DNA of 64,000 nt, from NCBI GenBank assembly GCA_013399305.1, contig VXAI01000015.1:3323329-3387328 (forward strand). Reading direction: 5' to 3'. Shown here piece after piece: positions 52,900 to 64,000 of this stretch (positions are counted from its first letter, which is position 1; each line of letters starts with the position of its first letter). Made by a program: the position numbers and the translations under genes. This stretch comes from Rostratula benghalensis. Its lineage: Eukaryota; Chordata; Aves; Charadriiformes; Rostratulidae. The notes below the pieces were generated by a model. The model was not told where the DNA came from, ran no database searches, and saw only the letters and a program-made list of their open reading frames with translations.

Positions 52900-53170
52900 G
52901 TTTGTCAGCACACATCTAGACGCGCAGCCATTTTGTCCTTATCAGAATAAACAAGTCGTAGCACGTCTCCCGAGGAGAGTATGGCAGTGAGCCAGAAATG
53001 GCAGATTATCACCAGAGCTTTAAAAATGGTCTGGCAGGGCTTTTTATAATGTTTGTCATGCTACATGTTCAGGATTAATTGTTGCCAGGAGATTATCATC
53101 TTCATTCAAATTGAAGATATTAAATTAATACCATGGAAGTTTCAAGTTCACTGGAAGGTAAAAGTGGATT
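52900..53170. promoter_or_regulatory. Candidate conserved non-coding block
   Basis: Unique sequence with retained CpGs (AGACGCGCAGCC, AAGTCGTAGCACGTCTCCCGAG) followed by AT-rich cores (GGATTAATTGTT, AAATTAATACC) and repeated AGATTATCA. No coding frame or repeat signature. Confidence 0.35.
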
Positions 53171-56100
53171 TGTTATAAACAGCCAGAACTTGCTATAAGA
53201 TTATACAAAATCCAGTAGGGTATTTCTGTACCGATATTCACCTCCTGTCTAATCCAGAGCAGGGAAAAATTAAGGTAAAAATCAAAGACATGCTTTGCAT
53301 CAAGAATTATCAAGAATCCGTCGAAGGCTCAAGCAGAGTAACAAAAGCAATACCACACCAGCTGGCCACTAGAAAGACTGAAACCTAATTAGGGTGCAGG
53401 CAAGTATTATTTTCCAACCAACTGCTCCAATAAACCTTGCCTTTTATACGTAGTACTTAACCAAACCACAATTTCAGCGCTGAAAGCATCCGTCTAAAAG
53501 CAAAACAAAATATTCAGAATGTGTTCATATTTAAATCACAGCAGAATAAAATTCAAACACTGAGCTTTCAACTTATAAGAGCTGCATTTAGATGAATTTC
53601 AAACAACTTTTTGATGAAGTTATAACCAAGTTAATTTATGAGATGAAAATAAGGGTGTTAGTGCAATGATTTATTTCACGCTTTCAGACCATGAGGCAAA
53701 AGAAAAATTAGTAAGGAAGACGCTTTAGCATTTTACTAACCTCAATCCACAGGTCTTTCACTTCTTTGCTTCGTGTAATTAGTTGCTGGATAGGAATGGG
53801 AGAAGAGCAATAGATGATAAACACAATTTAATTAAGTAGAAATTTAATTAAATAGGATTTCCAAATAAGATTTCTTCACAAAAGATAATAGACGTTGCCT
53901 TAAATCCAAGAAAACATGAATTATAAGTGTTATTATTTGTTGTCCCATTGAAAGAGAGAGTATGGTTTTGATTGTCTCTAACGAATGAAGTGAGAAAGTG
54001 AACGTTCCAAAATAATTGGTGTCAAACAAAATACTATGATACAAAGAGGTACAAGTGTCAATAGATGTGAAATCGCAATCAATGCCAAGAGATGGCAGAC
54101 ACCTCTCAATGGCTGTCAGCTTCCTGACAGAGCCAAATTGTTCAATGCCAAACCATTAACTCTGTTTGACAGAAGCTGCCCTACAGTGGCACCAAGGTCT
54201 CTTCACCTGTAGAAATCCAAAAAGCATATACTGAGATGGCCAAATGATTTTAACTTTTTTGTTACTAAGAGGTTACCCACCAGCTGACTGAAGAGCCATG
54301 AAGGCAGCTGCTGAAAACATCTAATTAATTCAAGTTAGAGCATCTTTAATACAAGTTATTATTAATCCACTTCTTGAACTATGAAGACTATGATACCTCT
54401 TTAGCAGCTCCAACTGCCAGGAGCAGTACTTGCAATTTTATTTTTTTTTGTAAGAAGGCTACTCTGCATGAATACAGAGAGAATCAAGTTTGGTTGTATA
54501 AGCTGACGACTTTTTTAAAATTATTTTTTATCTTCAAAATTATGATCTGGAACTCCTAAGCCAACGAGGAAAGAATGGCTAGCACATTGCAGACGAAAAG
54601 GCCCTCCCAAAGCTCTTTGGAAAGCTAGTGTGGATATCCCTAAGTCCTTCTGGTTTGTTACGTGCATGCACAGGAAATAATTCAAAGTACCTACATCTAA
54701 AGAGTTGCTTAAATTACTGCATTTGACCAAAGGTAAAGCAAATCAATCTCACGTTAAATCATTTCCACAAAACTAAGAAATTTGAAAAATTAAAACTATG
54801 TGGTGAAAACTCAGTGCTACCGCAGTGCCTTCCTCCCGACTACTCAAAGCCCGCTTTTTTCCAGCTGATGCTCTCCCAATTTCTTAACTCCCCGTTGTAG
54901 CAACCTCATGTATTTCCTCCCAGAAACAGGACTGGCAATACAGCCAGGTGACACACGGCCTCTTTTGACCCATGGTTCATACCCAAATGGCAAGGAAGCG
55001 AGTACATACAGTTTTTGTGGATGGAAGTGGGGTATGAGATGCAGCCAATTCCCCTCTTGTGCAAATCCCAGACCTGCTGCCTGTGGTCCCAGGGCTTAGC
55101 CAGGCTCCTGTAACTGAGTCCACAGAGAGGTCTTTTAGAAGGGTGGCACTGAAAAATCCATGCCTGGAAAACAGAAATCTGAAAAATTTCCTGTCTGAAG
55201 TACTTCAGACACTTTCCTGATATCAGTTACACGTTCTCCTGGTACCCAGGAATTGTGCTGATTGTATCACAAGCCCCATATAAAGAGCAGTTGCAATGCA
55301 GCTAGTGCATATGAAGAGACAGACCAAAAAAGCATCAATTTATCAACGTAAATACTTACTTACAAGGGAGTTATTTTAATAACGGAGTTCAAGCCCCTTT
55401 AAATATGGTGAAAATGTCCATTTTTGTTAGAAAGAGAAAAAATAACACAATAAAACCACTACTAGTATTTAAATTCTGGAGAATACAACTACCCATGAGA
55501 GAGTGCTAAATGCAAACAAACCTCAGTAAACAATAAAAAGCGTGTAAAAATGCAGTTTAATCTAAATTTTCCTGGAGCTTAATGCTCCATCTCACTTCAT
55601 ACCATGAAAGGGAATAAGAGAAAAAAAAACCACCAACATAAAAAAGACAGACTTGCTCACAGGGAGAGAAAATATTTTAAGAAGTCATTAAAGCAACAAC
55701 CTTCCCAAAGAGAATAAATCTGCAAAGCAGCAGCAAAACAAGCTGCCCAGTCTATTTTATCAGAGTTGGGCTTTTTTCCTATTACATGACAAAGAACTGG
55801 CATCCAAGCTGCCAATTACTTAACCGTGGTGAGACTTTTAACGCCATTTAGGAAGGAAAAATAAACCTGGTGTAAATTTGACACTGCACAATCTAAAACA
55901 GCTGCCTACAAAATTTACTTTATGTCCTTTTTTTATCTGTCTCTACTAGTACTTTCATCTACATGTACAGAGAAAATGTTATCTCTTTCACACTGCTTGA
56001 AAATTAGTTTTGCCCTACTCAAAACATTACAAATAACTTTGAAATAATTAGGTAAATGGTGGATAACATGATTCTACATTACCATTTAAATGTCTCTGTT

Positions 56101-57289
56101 TCATCACAATTTATGTGCACAATGAAATTCCTCTGCATCAGGCACAGCATTTTATACTGCTTGTAGGAGTGTAAACTCTGCTAATTATTACTGGCCAAAA
56201 ATGGAAAAGAAACCTGATTGATCATTGTTTCCAATGGTTTAAATATTGTTTCATTATTTCAAGTGAGGACCAGCCTGTGGCACGCCAACTACCATGTTGT
56301 CCAGCACATTACTCAATGCTTGAATTATATCAACATGTTGCTTCTCCTCCCCTTGCTTTCAGCAAAAAGATTTTGCATCGAAGTTACTGATCTGTGTAGT
56401 TCCCTGCAGTTCATTTACCAACTAGTCTGTGAGTGAGTGTAAGCTTTACCATATTAATTTCTCTAATCCATCTCCAACCTCCACCCACTCTCCAGAAAAT
56501 GTGAGAAAATTAGGACATGAATCACTGTAACTGCAATCTTTCTGATTCTAGATTACAGTTTTTCTGGGGTCATTAAAAGCCCTGTTTTCACTTTTTATGG
56601 AATAAGAAAGCTGCCACTAAGGGCACCTTTTGAATACCCCAACTATTATAAAACCTCTGCGTTAAAGCAGGATTGGGGAAAAATTCACACATGCCTTTTG
56701 GTAGTCATTTTAAGAATAATTAAGTTAAAAAACTCAACAGTCTCAACGTACAACAAATGCATAATAAAACAAACATGCATTTATGCTGAGGCCACAAGCT
56801 TTCTGAGAAGTGTTGAGTGGTATATAACAGTTAAGTTAGAAAGCACCTTTCTCAACCGTCTGAAAGCCATTAAATCAGAAGAATGCTGGGTTTCTATAAA
56901 GTATGCCCGTTGAATGACCACTCTCTTTTCCACGGCTAACTAGAGAGAAAGTGGCAAAGGGGCCACATTAAGACAAAGGGGCCACTGACCATTACTTACT
57001 GACTTCAAAGACTCAACCCCTCAACTGGAGGCTCACAGATCTTTCCACATGATTGATAGGAAACCATGTCCCTTCTCCAAAAACTGTCCACTACTAACAT
57101 CCCAGCAAACAAGCACTCTTCTTAGATTGTTCTGTGAATGAAGACAAAAAGTACTTCTCAGCTGAAGGTGGTCAAGCAGGTTACAGTGTTGTAATTTTAA
57201 AAAGCAGAAAGTACGAAAGAAAAAAAATTAACTTGTAACAAGTCAACCGCAAACAATTAGGGACACCACAAAAACTTTAGCTAATGAAA

Positions 57290-57632
57290 GATGTTTCCTT
57301 CTTTATTATTGTGTAATACTTCTTTCACAGAAACATGGTATTTACAAATATACACATATAGACTGCTGATCATAAAATGTTACTGAAGAATTAGTCAAAA
57401 AATCAATTTACAAAAACCAAAAACTTTCCAAAGATATCCTGGCTGAAAAAGTTTAATGAAATTTCAAGGAGACGCTTCTGTACAGAAAGATAGGTTTGAG
57501 CTCCTCGAGTTCTGGTAATATCAGACGAGTTGTGAACCAGGTGAGCTAAGCTCAGCTGTACATTTGAGATGAGGCAGTTTTTTATATATTGTTCTTTTTC
57601 ACACGATTTCTTGATGGTCAGTTCAATAGGTC
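57290..57632 (-). other. SFSWAP: SFSWAP 3' UTR
   Basis: Transcribed sequence inferred between the SFSWAP stop codon (57633-57635) and the first good poly(A) signal on the minus strand. It is AT-rich, about 340 bases, with no repeat. The exact cleavage site is not visible; about 10-20 bases past the signal is usual. Confidence 0.7.
57302..57307 (-). terminator. SFSWAP: Poly(A) signal AATAAA of SFSWAP
   Basis: A canonical AATAAA hexamer on the minus strand, about 330 bases past the stop codon. It is the first clear one downstream, so it is the likely main polyadenylation signal. Confidence 0.7.
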
Positions 57633-57698
57633 TCAGGAGGCACTAGTTTGTATGTTTTTGGAAGCTGCAAGCATTGCTCTCACTTTGGCCATAAGATC
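57633..57698 (-). CDS. SFSWAP: SFSWAP last coding exon
   Basis: SFSWAP (SWAP, suppressor-of-white-apricot homologue) is a nuclear SR-like regulator of alternative splicing. This exon follows a clean acceptor (TTTTCTACAG, ending at 57699) and encodes DLMAKVRAMLAASKNIQTS-AS then TGA. This is the known vertebrate SFSWAP C-terminus almost residue for residue (human has L where this has I before QTSAS). It starts in phase 0, as required by the upstream exon ending ...SKITQ|. The segment is an amphipathic helix-like tail. Intron to the previous exon: 57699-59977. Confidence 0.96.
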   Translation of the reverse strand, partial: DLMAKVRAMLAASKNIQTSAS

Positions 57699-59977
57699 CT
57701 GTAGAAAATAAGAAGAAAATGATCAGAAATGTCCAGGCTTTGAACAGATCTAAAGCACGGATCGCAAAAACCTGCGCGACAGAGTGAGCTTGTGCTCCAG
57801 TCACACAGAACCCACTGATGATCATCAGATACTAACAGTCCCTGGGCTAAATGATTGAAATAATTTGGAGAAAGTTCCTATGACAGCAGTCTGTTTTTAC
57901 TACAATACCATAAGGTGCTCCGCATAAATATTTAGGGCAGTTTCTATGCAACAAAACACAGAAATCACATCAACTGAAATGGAAAGAAACTATGACTGAA
58001 CCTTCACAAAAACTGTAATTAACATACAACTACTAAACACTGAAGGCTGAAAAAAAAAAAAAAACCAAAACAAAACAAGAGAGAGCTACTAAGAAGAGAG
58101 TGCTACTTTTGTTTGCTTTGTAAACCTGAACCAAAATTTTACATCACAGCGGTATTTTCACATATGATGGAGTGACTGAAACATTAAGACTGCTGTGAAA
58201 CTAAAGAGCAATTCCCAGTATTTTCTGAGTATCCAGGGGGAACAACATTACAGAAGGGAATGAAATTTCACGTAAGCAGCATTGAATAATTGGATTGCAA
58301 AAAACGATCACAAAATAAAAAGTGTGTATCAGTAATAGATTAAAGTTAGTTCAAACATTTCTTCATAAATGCATTATAAATGAATTAGAATTCTTCATCC
58401 TTTTAAAGCATTTTGCATCTGAAGCTCTCAAAACACTTCATAGGGGAATTCAGCATCATTATCCCACTTTACAGACGGAAGGATGTGAATGAGAAAAGGC
58501 AGTGAATTGGTCAGGGTCAGCCAGCATAGTGGCAGTAAAATAATCTTACTAATAACTGGGTAAGTTACATTTCTTTGGGCCCTTAAAGATAGAAAGATGC
58601 TGAAATAATGTATGTTGGAAAATATCTTTGCAGATTCACAAAATTTTCCTTTCTCTTTTTTACCTTTTGCAAATAGTAAGAACTCCATTTTAATATAGTC
58701 ATCTTTCCTCTTACAGCTGCACGTCAAGCAAGCAGACTAACATTTAACTAGCAAATGCTACGCCATAAGGAATATTTAACCCAAGAAATACATGAGCCCA
58801 TTACCTTTGTTTGAAGGGTTAATGTTTCTGAAGGGTTGGATGTTTACTCTAGTTTGAAAACCATGATGTAGTTCATAACTCCTTTCTTATACCAGGAATC
58901 TCCATGCTTTTGCTTGGTAGCTGAAGAATGGCTATGGTAATTTGCACTCCATTTTCTGGCTCTGGTACCTATACTTGCTATTTTCTATTTTCCTTAGTAT
59001 TTTTGATTTGGGTTTCTCATCAAAAACCAATCAAATATAGTATGTAAGGTACTGGTCTACTAGTATTAATTCCCTATTAATTACCACCCCTATTTCTCTA
59101 GTGGAACTAAATCTTTGAACAATATTAATCTATTGAAAGAATAAACTATCCACTGAAAAAAGTTAGAATATAAAAAGCAATTCTGATTCTATACTGTAAA
59201 TTCTCCAAAGCACAATTAAGAGCTTTCCTCCTCTAAACTTGGCATATTCAATTGAAAGAAAGTTAAATATGCATGAAAACTCTAAGAGGATGAGTGAAAT
59301 TAAAAATTTTAAAGAGTGGTACCACACAGTAGGTTTTAAAAAAGGAATGGAATTATTTTGATGGACGTTGGGTATCTCAAAGCTGCATTAGGGAAGCTGA
59401 ATGCATTTCAATTACTGCACAGCATATAGAGGCAAACACCTGCTATGCCATGCTTTGCAACAAACTTGAATATATCAACAAATAACAATAGCTCAGAGTC
59501 ATAAACAGCAAAAAAGGTAAGATAAGTTAGCTGAAGATACTGCTCAATGCAAAGTATACACTTACTTCAGGCTACAAGAGGACATATTTGTTCTGTAATG
59601 CCCACACTACATAAACTTAGCTTTTGCAAAGGTATTTCTCCTCCTGTTTGTCTTCCCAGAAACTCATCAAGAGCACTACACAGTAATACGGGCTCTCAGT
59701 AACACCTGCTATTGGTAACTGGGGTATTGTAGCACAGTGTGGACTTTCATATCTTAACAGGGCATATACTGCAGCATAACGAATTTAGCTTGGTCTTTAG
59801 AGGCTTGATTAATACTTGCAAGGACAAAATCGTTTTCTCTTAAGCAAACAGATTAAGAATGACAATGAACATGTCTCTACATCATATGCAAAGCTCAGCA
59901 TTTTACAAGGTATTGAGAGAAGAAAATTACATGATAGACCCACTTAATTAGGCAACATACTCTAAATTTATTTGTAC
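57699..59977 (-). other. SFSWAP: SFSWAP last intron
   Basis: A 2279-base intron with GT donor (59976-59977) and AG acceptor (57699-57700). It is AT-rich, with an A-rich run near 58050 and no recognised transposon or RNA gene. Confidence 0.9.
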
Positions 59978-60050
59978 CTGAGTGATTTTACTCTGAACTG
60001 AAGACACAATTGCTGAAGAGATTTGGCCATCTTTTTCCTGAGAAACTCCC
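59978..60050 (-). CDS. SFSWAP: SFSWAP penultimate coding exon
   Basis: A 73-base exon. Its first G completes an Arg codon begun in the upstream exon; it then encodes [24 protein letters not shown]. This matches the human SFSWAP segment [24 protein letters not shown] with two changes in the acidic stretch (DG for EA). Acceptor is the T-rich tract ending AG at 60051-60052, and donor is CAG|GTACAA. It ends in phase 0, fitting the last exon. The encoded region is the conserved C-terminal tail beyond the RS domain, of unknown detailed function. Confidence 0.96.
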
Positions 60051-60656
60051 CTAAAAAAATAAAATTAGAATCAGAAATTTATAGTCAGCGTTTTCAAAAT
60101 GCATTTCACCCACCATCATGATTGTGGGGTTTATTGTGCAAGTCTCTCCTACGTTAGTGAACAGTTTCCTCATTCAGCTAGAAGCTGTGATAAATCACAG
60201 TCAGAAGAGTCACTCACACAAGTAATAGAGAGAAATCTGACCAACAGACTAGGAAGTTTTAACAGGACTGTGCTATATTCCATAGAAATAATTTAATGAC
60301 GAATCTTACAACTGCATTACAATTCAAACCACTCATTTAAAATTCTACTTCAAAGAGTTGTTCCATTTTGTGAGAGATTCCCATTTCTAACTTTGTATTA
60401 GGTTGTAGAATTTTTTGCACCCATTTTGCTGTAAGAGTACATCAAGATGTTTAACTCCAACAGACAACAGAGATCCCGTATCTCCATTAGACTGGTGCCC
60501 ATAGTGCTGTCGTCCCAGTGTCATCTTCTACTTTTAATAAGCACACATTATTTACAGGTTTACATGCAGCTCCTCACTCTACAAGTTAGGTCAAAAGACA
60601 CACTTGCAGTCAAGAGGCATGAGCGCTGCAGTGTTAACAGTAACAGGACATATTAC
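60051..60656 (-). other. SFSWAP: SFSWAP intron between RS-domain exon and penultimate exon
   Basis: A 606-base intron with donor AG|GTAATA (60655-60656) and a T-rich acceptor at 60051-60052. No repeats or RNA genes were recognised. A 65-codon plus-strand frame (60099-60296) within it shows no family resemblance. Confidence 0.9.
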
Positions 60657-60827
60657 CTGGAGCGTTCCTGGCTGGATTCCCTGCTCTCCACAGGAGAGAC
60701 ACTAGTTGAATGTACAGAATTTTTGTGTGTGGATGGTTTGCCTGGTGACATGGATGGTGAAGGAGACCTAGCTTTGGACTTAGTACGTGATCTAGAGCGC
60801 CTCTTCTTCTTCTTTTCATGGGGACTT
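60657..60827 (-). CDS. SFSWAP: SFSWAP exon coding part of the C-terminal RS domain
   Basis: A 171-base exon with acceptor TTTTGCAG just upstream (60828-60830). One base completes an Arg codon, 56 full codons follow, and two bases carry over to the next exon. It encodes [20 protein letters not shown], a Lys/Arg-Ser-rich tract, then a Ser/Pro-rich linker and [14 protein letters not shown]. Human SFSWAP has the same basic tract and [16 protein letters not shown]. The linker between differs, as expected for a low-complexity RS region. Such RS segments mediate nuclear speckle localisation and protein-protein contacts in splicing. The two SURP (SWAP) domains are encoded upstream, outside the window. 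No further SFSWAP exon was found between 60831 and 64000. Confidence 0.96.
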
Positions 60828-63240
60828 CTGCAAAAGAAAAGTATTTTATTAAAGGATATTTAAAGCAAAATTACACTAGCTCAGTTGAAGCTACTTTTCC
60901 CACTTCTAAAAGCTTCTATAGTCCCCCTCCACTAGACACATTCCATGCAAATCAGCAAGCATTAGAGTCTTACCCCAGTACTGTTCTTCTATGTTTGTGC
61001 AAAATACTGTCTCAGAAGCTGTTTTAGCATGTTACATTAGGCAACTACTAGTACCTGAGGTTCTCACTTGGAATGCTGCTTCACAGGTACACAGGAATTA
61101 CTGACAGTAATTAATAATTCCAGTATTTGATAGTTAGAAGGATGACAATAAAACTTCTTTTAAGGGAAATTTGACGAATTCATTTGATAAAAGGGATGTT
61201 CCTTCCCAAACATCACCAGACACTTAGACTACAATGAGAAACATTAACAGTTTCTATTCCTTCCAATTTTCCTAGCTCATAAAACAAGCAAACCATGGAA
61301 TCATAGCTATGCAAAAGATCTACAAGTCAAATTTATGGTTTGTTTGCCAGCTTTTTAAAAGAAATTATCCCTTTCCCTGTGATCCAATCTATAATGCAAC
61401 AAGCACCACAGGCTCAAAATTATAAACAAGCTCTTGTGTGCTCAAACAAACCTAAATCTAGTAACATGTTTTAAGTGCAAACTGTTTATGACTTGGAAGT
61501 TAGATACACAAACATTTGTTACTCAGGAGCTGGAAAAAAGGACTTATGGGTACCTGATGTGTTCATTATTGACAGAAGGGGAAAACAGACGTAGCCTCCT
61601 CATATGCAATATTAAGCTCAAAGAGAATTTAATTAGTAATATACTAGAGACGGAACTATCAAAATCTTTATACATGGTTGTGAATTTGTCTGTATGATTT
61701 ACATACCAGTATTGATATTACTGTAATTGGAATTACTAGAGTAATGCCTTCACTAGAGTTAGGCAATACTGCATTGTAGGCATCTCTGGAGCATGCATGA
61801 CTAGAAGTGTATTCAGAAGAATGCTGTTGAAGCTTCTAGAACATCTTAAAACACTGTAAAACTTAGAGCCATATTTTATGTATCATATTATTGCTTCCTT
61901 TATTTTGATTTTTTGTAGGAATTTCGTAGTTTAAAAGCAGCTATACTGTAACATATTAAGTTCCCATATAAATACTGTACACCTCTCATGCTTAGAATGT
62001 ATCATACAAATATCTGATTTTTACATAGTATTTAACCTTCAAGACTTAAAGTTCTAAAACCTCCTTATACTTTTCTTCCATAAATAATCATTAAGTGGCA
62101 GAAGCAAAATCCCACAGCTCTGCTGGCCTCTAACACTTTCATGAGTACACAAAAGACATCAGCTACAAAGTTGGTTATTCCTTGACTAGCTAATTATGTA
62201 CCATAATTGCTCAGTTTCTTAAAACTTCAAAACGTAATCAAGCTGTGAACATATTTCCTACTTAACTCTTGAAAAATCTCAGCAAACATTCATCATGCAA
62301 GAAGAGTATTTTACAGTAAGCTTTTTCATTTTTTTTCCTCCTCAGATTTTGATGAACAAACATCATAACAGCTGAATGAGTGTCTACGAGTTTTCTATTT
62401 TTAGAACAGTTAATTTGTCACAACTAGGCTTATTTTTAAATATTTTTTTAGGTATAAAAGCTCACGTAGAAGAACCGTGCATGTTCTCTGTGGCAAGTAA
62501 TTCAATGCAGTCAGATTAAAACACTAATTTACATTAGGCTTCTTTTTAAAGAGACTATAACAGCAGCTGAGGTACAGGATAAGCAGAAGAAAAAAACAAT
62601 TATTATATTTATTCTGAATTACCCCTCATTCTACCAGCAGTGATCCAGTAATTCCCAAACAAGACAAAGTAAAGCATAGCTTCCTATTTCTTAAATATTT
62701 TCTTCTGCAAACATACCTACAAATTTGCAAGCAATGCTAGCTATTCAGCATCACAACTGGTATCAAATTAATGCCCTGAGCAAATTTAAAACATTGCAGT
62801 ATCTATTAATTCCAATTTTCAGTCCTCTGATAATACTGACTTCTACAGCTTGCCTACTTCTAAGTGTAACAATGGTTAATAAAAACCACTCAGCTGACTG
62901 CTGCCATATAAGACTGAAACCTGCTCTCAGCTACCAGGTAAAATGCACATTACTCACTGATAGAAGGTCCAAGTAAGCTAATTAGCTTTTAACAAACCTA
63001 GAAGTCAAACCTTCCTTCCACTTCAACATTGCAAAGAATCTACCCTTTGACTGAAGATTAAAACTGGTCTATCAAAGCACCTACATTTTTACTTGAAAAT
63101 TCAACATGTCAGTCCTCACAGGACCGGAACAGCAGGCATTCTGCAGTCGAAGATGCAAAATATCCTCAGTACAATATTCAGTTTTCAGTCTGCATTTTCT
63201 GCACTTAGGGCCATATTTTACCGTGTAGCATTCATTGATT

Positions 63241-63530
63241 AATTTGGGACCTTTAAAGGTCATCTAGACCAACTCCCCTGCCATAAGGCAATGACATGCT
63301 CAGCTAGATGTGGTTGCTCAGAGCTCTGTCCAACCTGACCTGGAAGGTTTCCTGGGATGGGGCATTGACTACCTCTCTGGGCAACCTGGGCCAGGTTTTC
63401 ACCACCCTCAGCATAAGAAATGTCTACCTTATATCTAGTCTAAATCTACCTTCTTTTAGTTTAAAACCATTAACCCGTATCCTATTGCAACAGGCCCTGA
63501 TAATAAGTACCTTGTTCCATTTTCCTGTTT
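63241..63530 (-). mobile_element. CR1 LINE, 5'-truncated, in SFSWAP intron
   Basis: On the minus strand this is a CR1 3' end of about 290 bases. Reversed signatures seen are 'aggtcatctagaccaactcc', 'ggcaacctgggccaggtttt', 'agtctaaatctaccttctttt' and 'agtttaaaaccattaaccc'. The terminal octamer repeats are lost, and several indels break the reading frame. It is in the same orientation as SFSWAP. Confidence 0.92.
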
Positions 63531-63874
63531 GAGGCCAAGTGGAAGTTTACAATTTCCACCTATATATACAATATTGTTTAAAGAGGAATCTAGTTTGTTT
63601 TATAATTGTCATCATAATTTGCCACTTGGGGATGGCATCACTCTGGCTTAAAATGCTGAATGGTCAAGCAGCAGATACACCAACACTGCATTGAAGATAG
63701 CACAGGGCTGTGAAAAGATTCTTGAGCCTGTTCATAGGACTAGAAACATTTCAAGCTTCCATACATTTTCAGCTTAGCCAAATTTGCATGCTGAATTCCA
63801 CAGAAGCCTCCATTATCTCAAACCAATGAACACAAAAAACTGAACCAGCTGAAGTGTACTGATGAAGTTCTCAA

Positions 63875-63887
63875 TTATATATATATC
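63875..63887. repeat. Short (TA)n run
   Basis: A brief TA dinucleotide run in the SFSWAP intron. Confidence 0.75.
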
Positions 63888-64000
63888 CACGCATCAACTA
63901 ACTAGAGGCTGCCACGAGATGGAAAGTTATCTTATGAAACAACAGAAATGTTTACATAAAGTTGAAAGTGATCTCTTTGCTTCTTATTCCACAAGAGATA

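Larger units (their letters stand above)
13266..57280. other. Long intergenic region between SFSWAP and MMP17
   Basis: About 44 kb separate the end of SFSWAP from the MMP17 CpG island. I recognise no protein-coding gene, tRNA or rRNA in it. It holds CR1 copies (14901-15667; 50995-51095; doubtful ones near 21680 and 25187-25490), two assembly gaps, simple repeats and numerous repeat-poor AT-rich blocks listed separately. Stretches without their own entry (for example 2.2-6.3 kb on the intron side, and 26-30.8 kb, 32-35 kb, 36-38.9 kb and 55-57 kb here) show only short chance open frames and no recognised repeats or motifs. Confidence 0.7.
60828..64000 (-). other. SFSWAP: SFSWAP upstream intron (partial)
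   Basis: At least 3.17 kb of intron upstream of the RS-domain exon, running off the right edge. The next expected coding block (more RS repeats with K-runs) was not seen. It holds one CR1 tail (63241-63530), a short TA run and AT-rich unique sequence. Confidence 0.85.

Noticed and set aside
1..64000. tRNA, rRNA, CRISPR array, operon or prokaryotic-type system
   Set aside because: Nothing of the kind was seen. Introns, CR1 LINEs, an LTR and vertebrate genes show this is nuclear bird DNA.

Overview
This is a piece of a bird genome, most probably a songbird (Passeriformes). The evidence is three clear CR1 LINE fragments with typical avian 3' tails, an apparent solo LTR of a type I associate with passerine endogenous retroviruses, small introns next to long AT-rich non-coding stretches, and an N-gap inside a very GC-rich first exon, which is typical of avian assemblies. 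No bacterial, organellar or CRISPR signal is present.

Two protein-coding genes are supported, both on the minus strand and in the same head-to-tail order as human chromosome 12q24.33. At the right end are the last three coding exons of SFSWAP, an SR-like splicing regulator: exons at 60657-60827, 59978-60050 and 57633-57698, stop codon at 57633-57635, 3' UTR and poly(A) signal near 57302. Splice phases agree across all joints. At about 12.5 kb is the first coding exon of MMP17 (MT4-MMP, a GPI-anchored matrix metalloproteinase). It encodes a signal peptide and the start of the propeptide, inside a CpG island of about 0.9 kb that is interrupted by a 139-base gap. Everything left of 12511 is probably MMP17 intron 1, because no later MMP17 exon was found there.

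Layout: 1-12511 MMP17 intron 1, with a sense-strand CR1 tail at 1815-2200 and an LTR at 9093-9724; 12330-13265 CpG island, MMP17 promoter and exon 1; 13266-57280 about 44 kb between the two genes, with CR1 copies at 14901-15667 and 50995-51095, gaps at 24812-25033 and 41763-41825, simple repeats, a 3 x 19 bp tandem repeat at 39061-39117, and many repeat-poor, AT-rich blocks that look like conserved non-coding elements; 57290-64000 the SFSWAP 3' part, with a further CR1 in its upstream intron.

SFSWAP acts in nuclear pre-mRNA splicing and MMP17 at the cell surface. Nothing here links them functionally beyond conserved gene order. The region between them is the most interesting part: it is large for a bird, poor in repeats, rich in homeodomain-type TAATTA cores, and may be a regulatory landscape. 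I found no convincing novel gene system. Several splice-site-bounded open segments on the minus strand are reported as weak candidates only.
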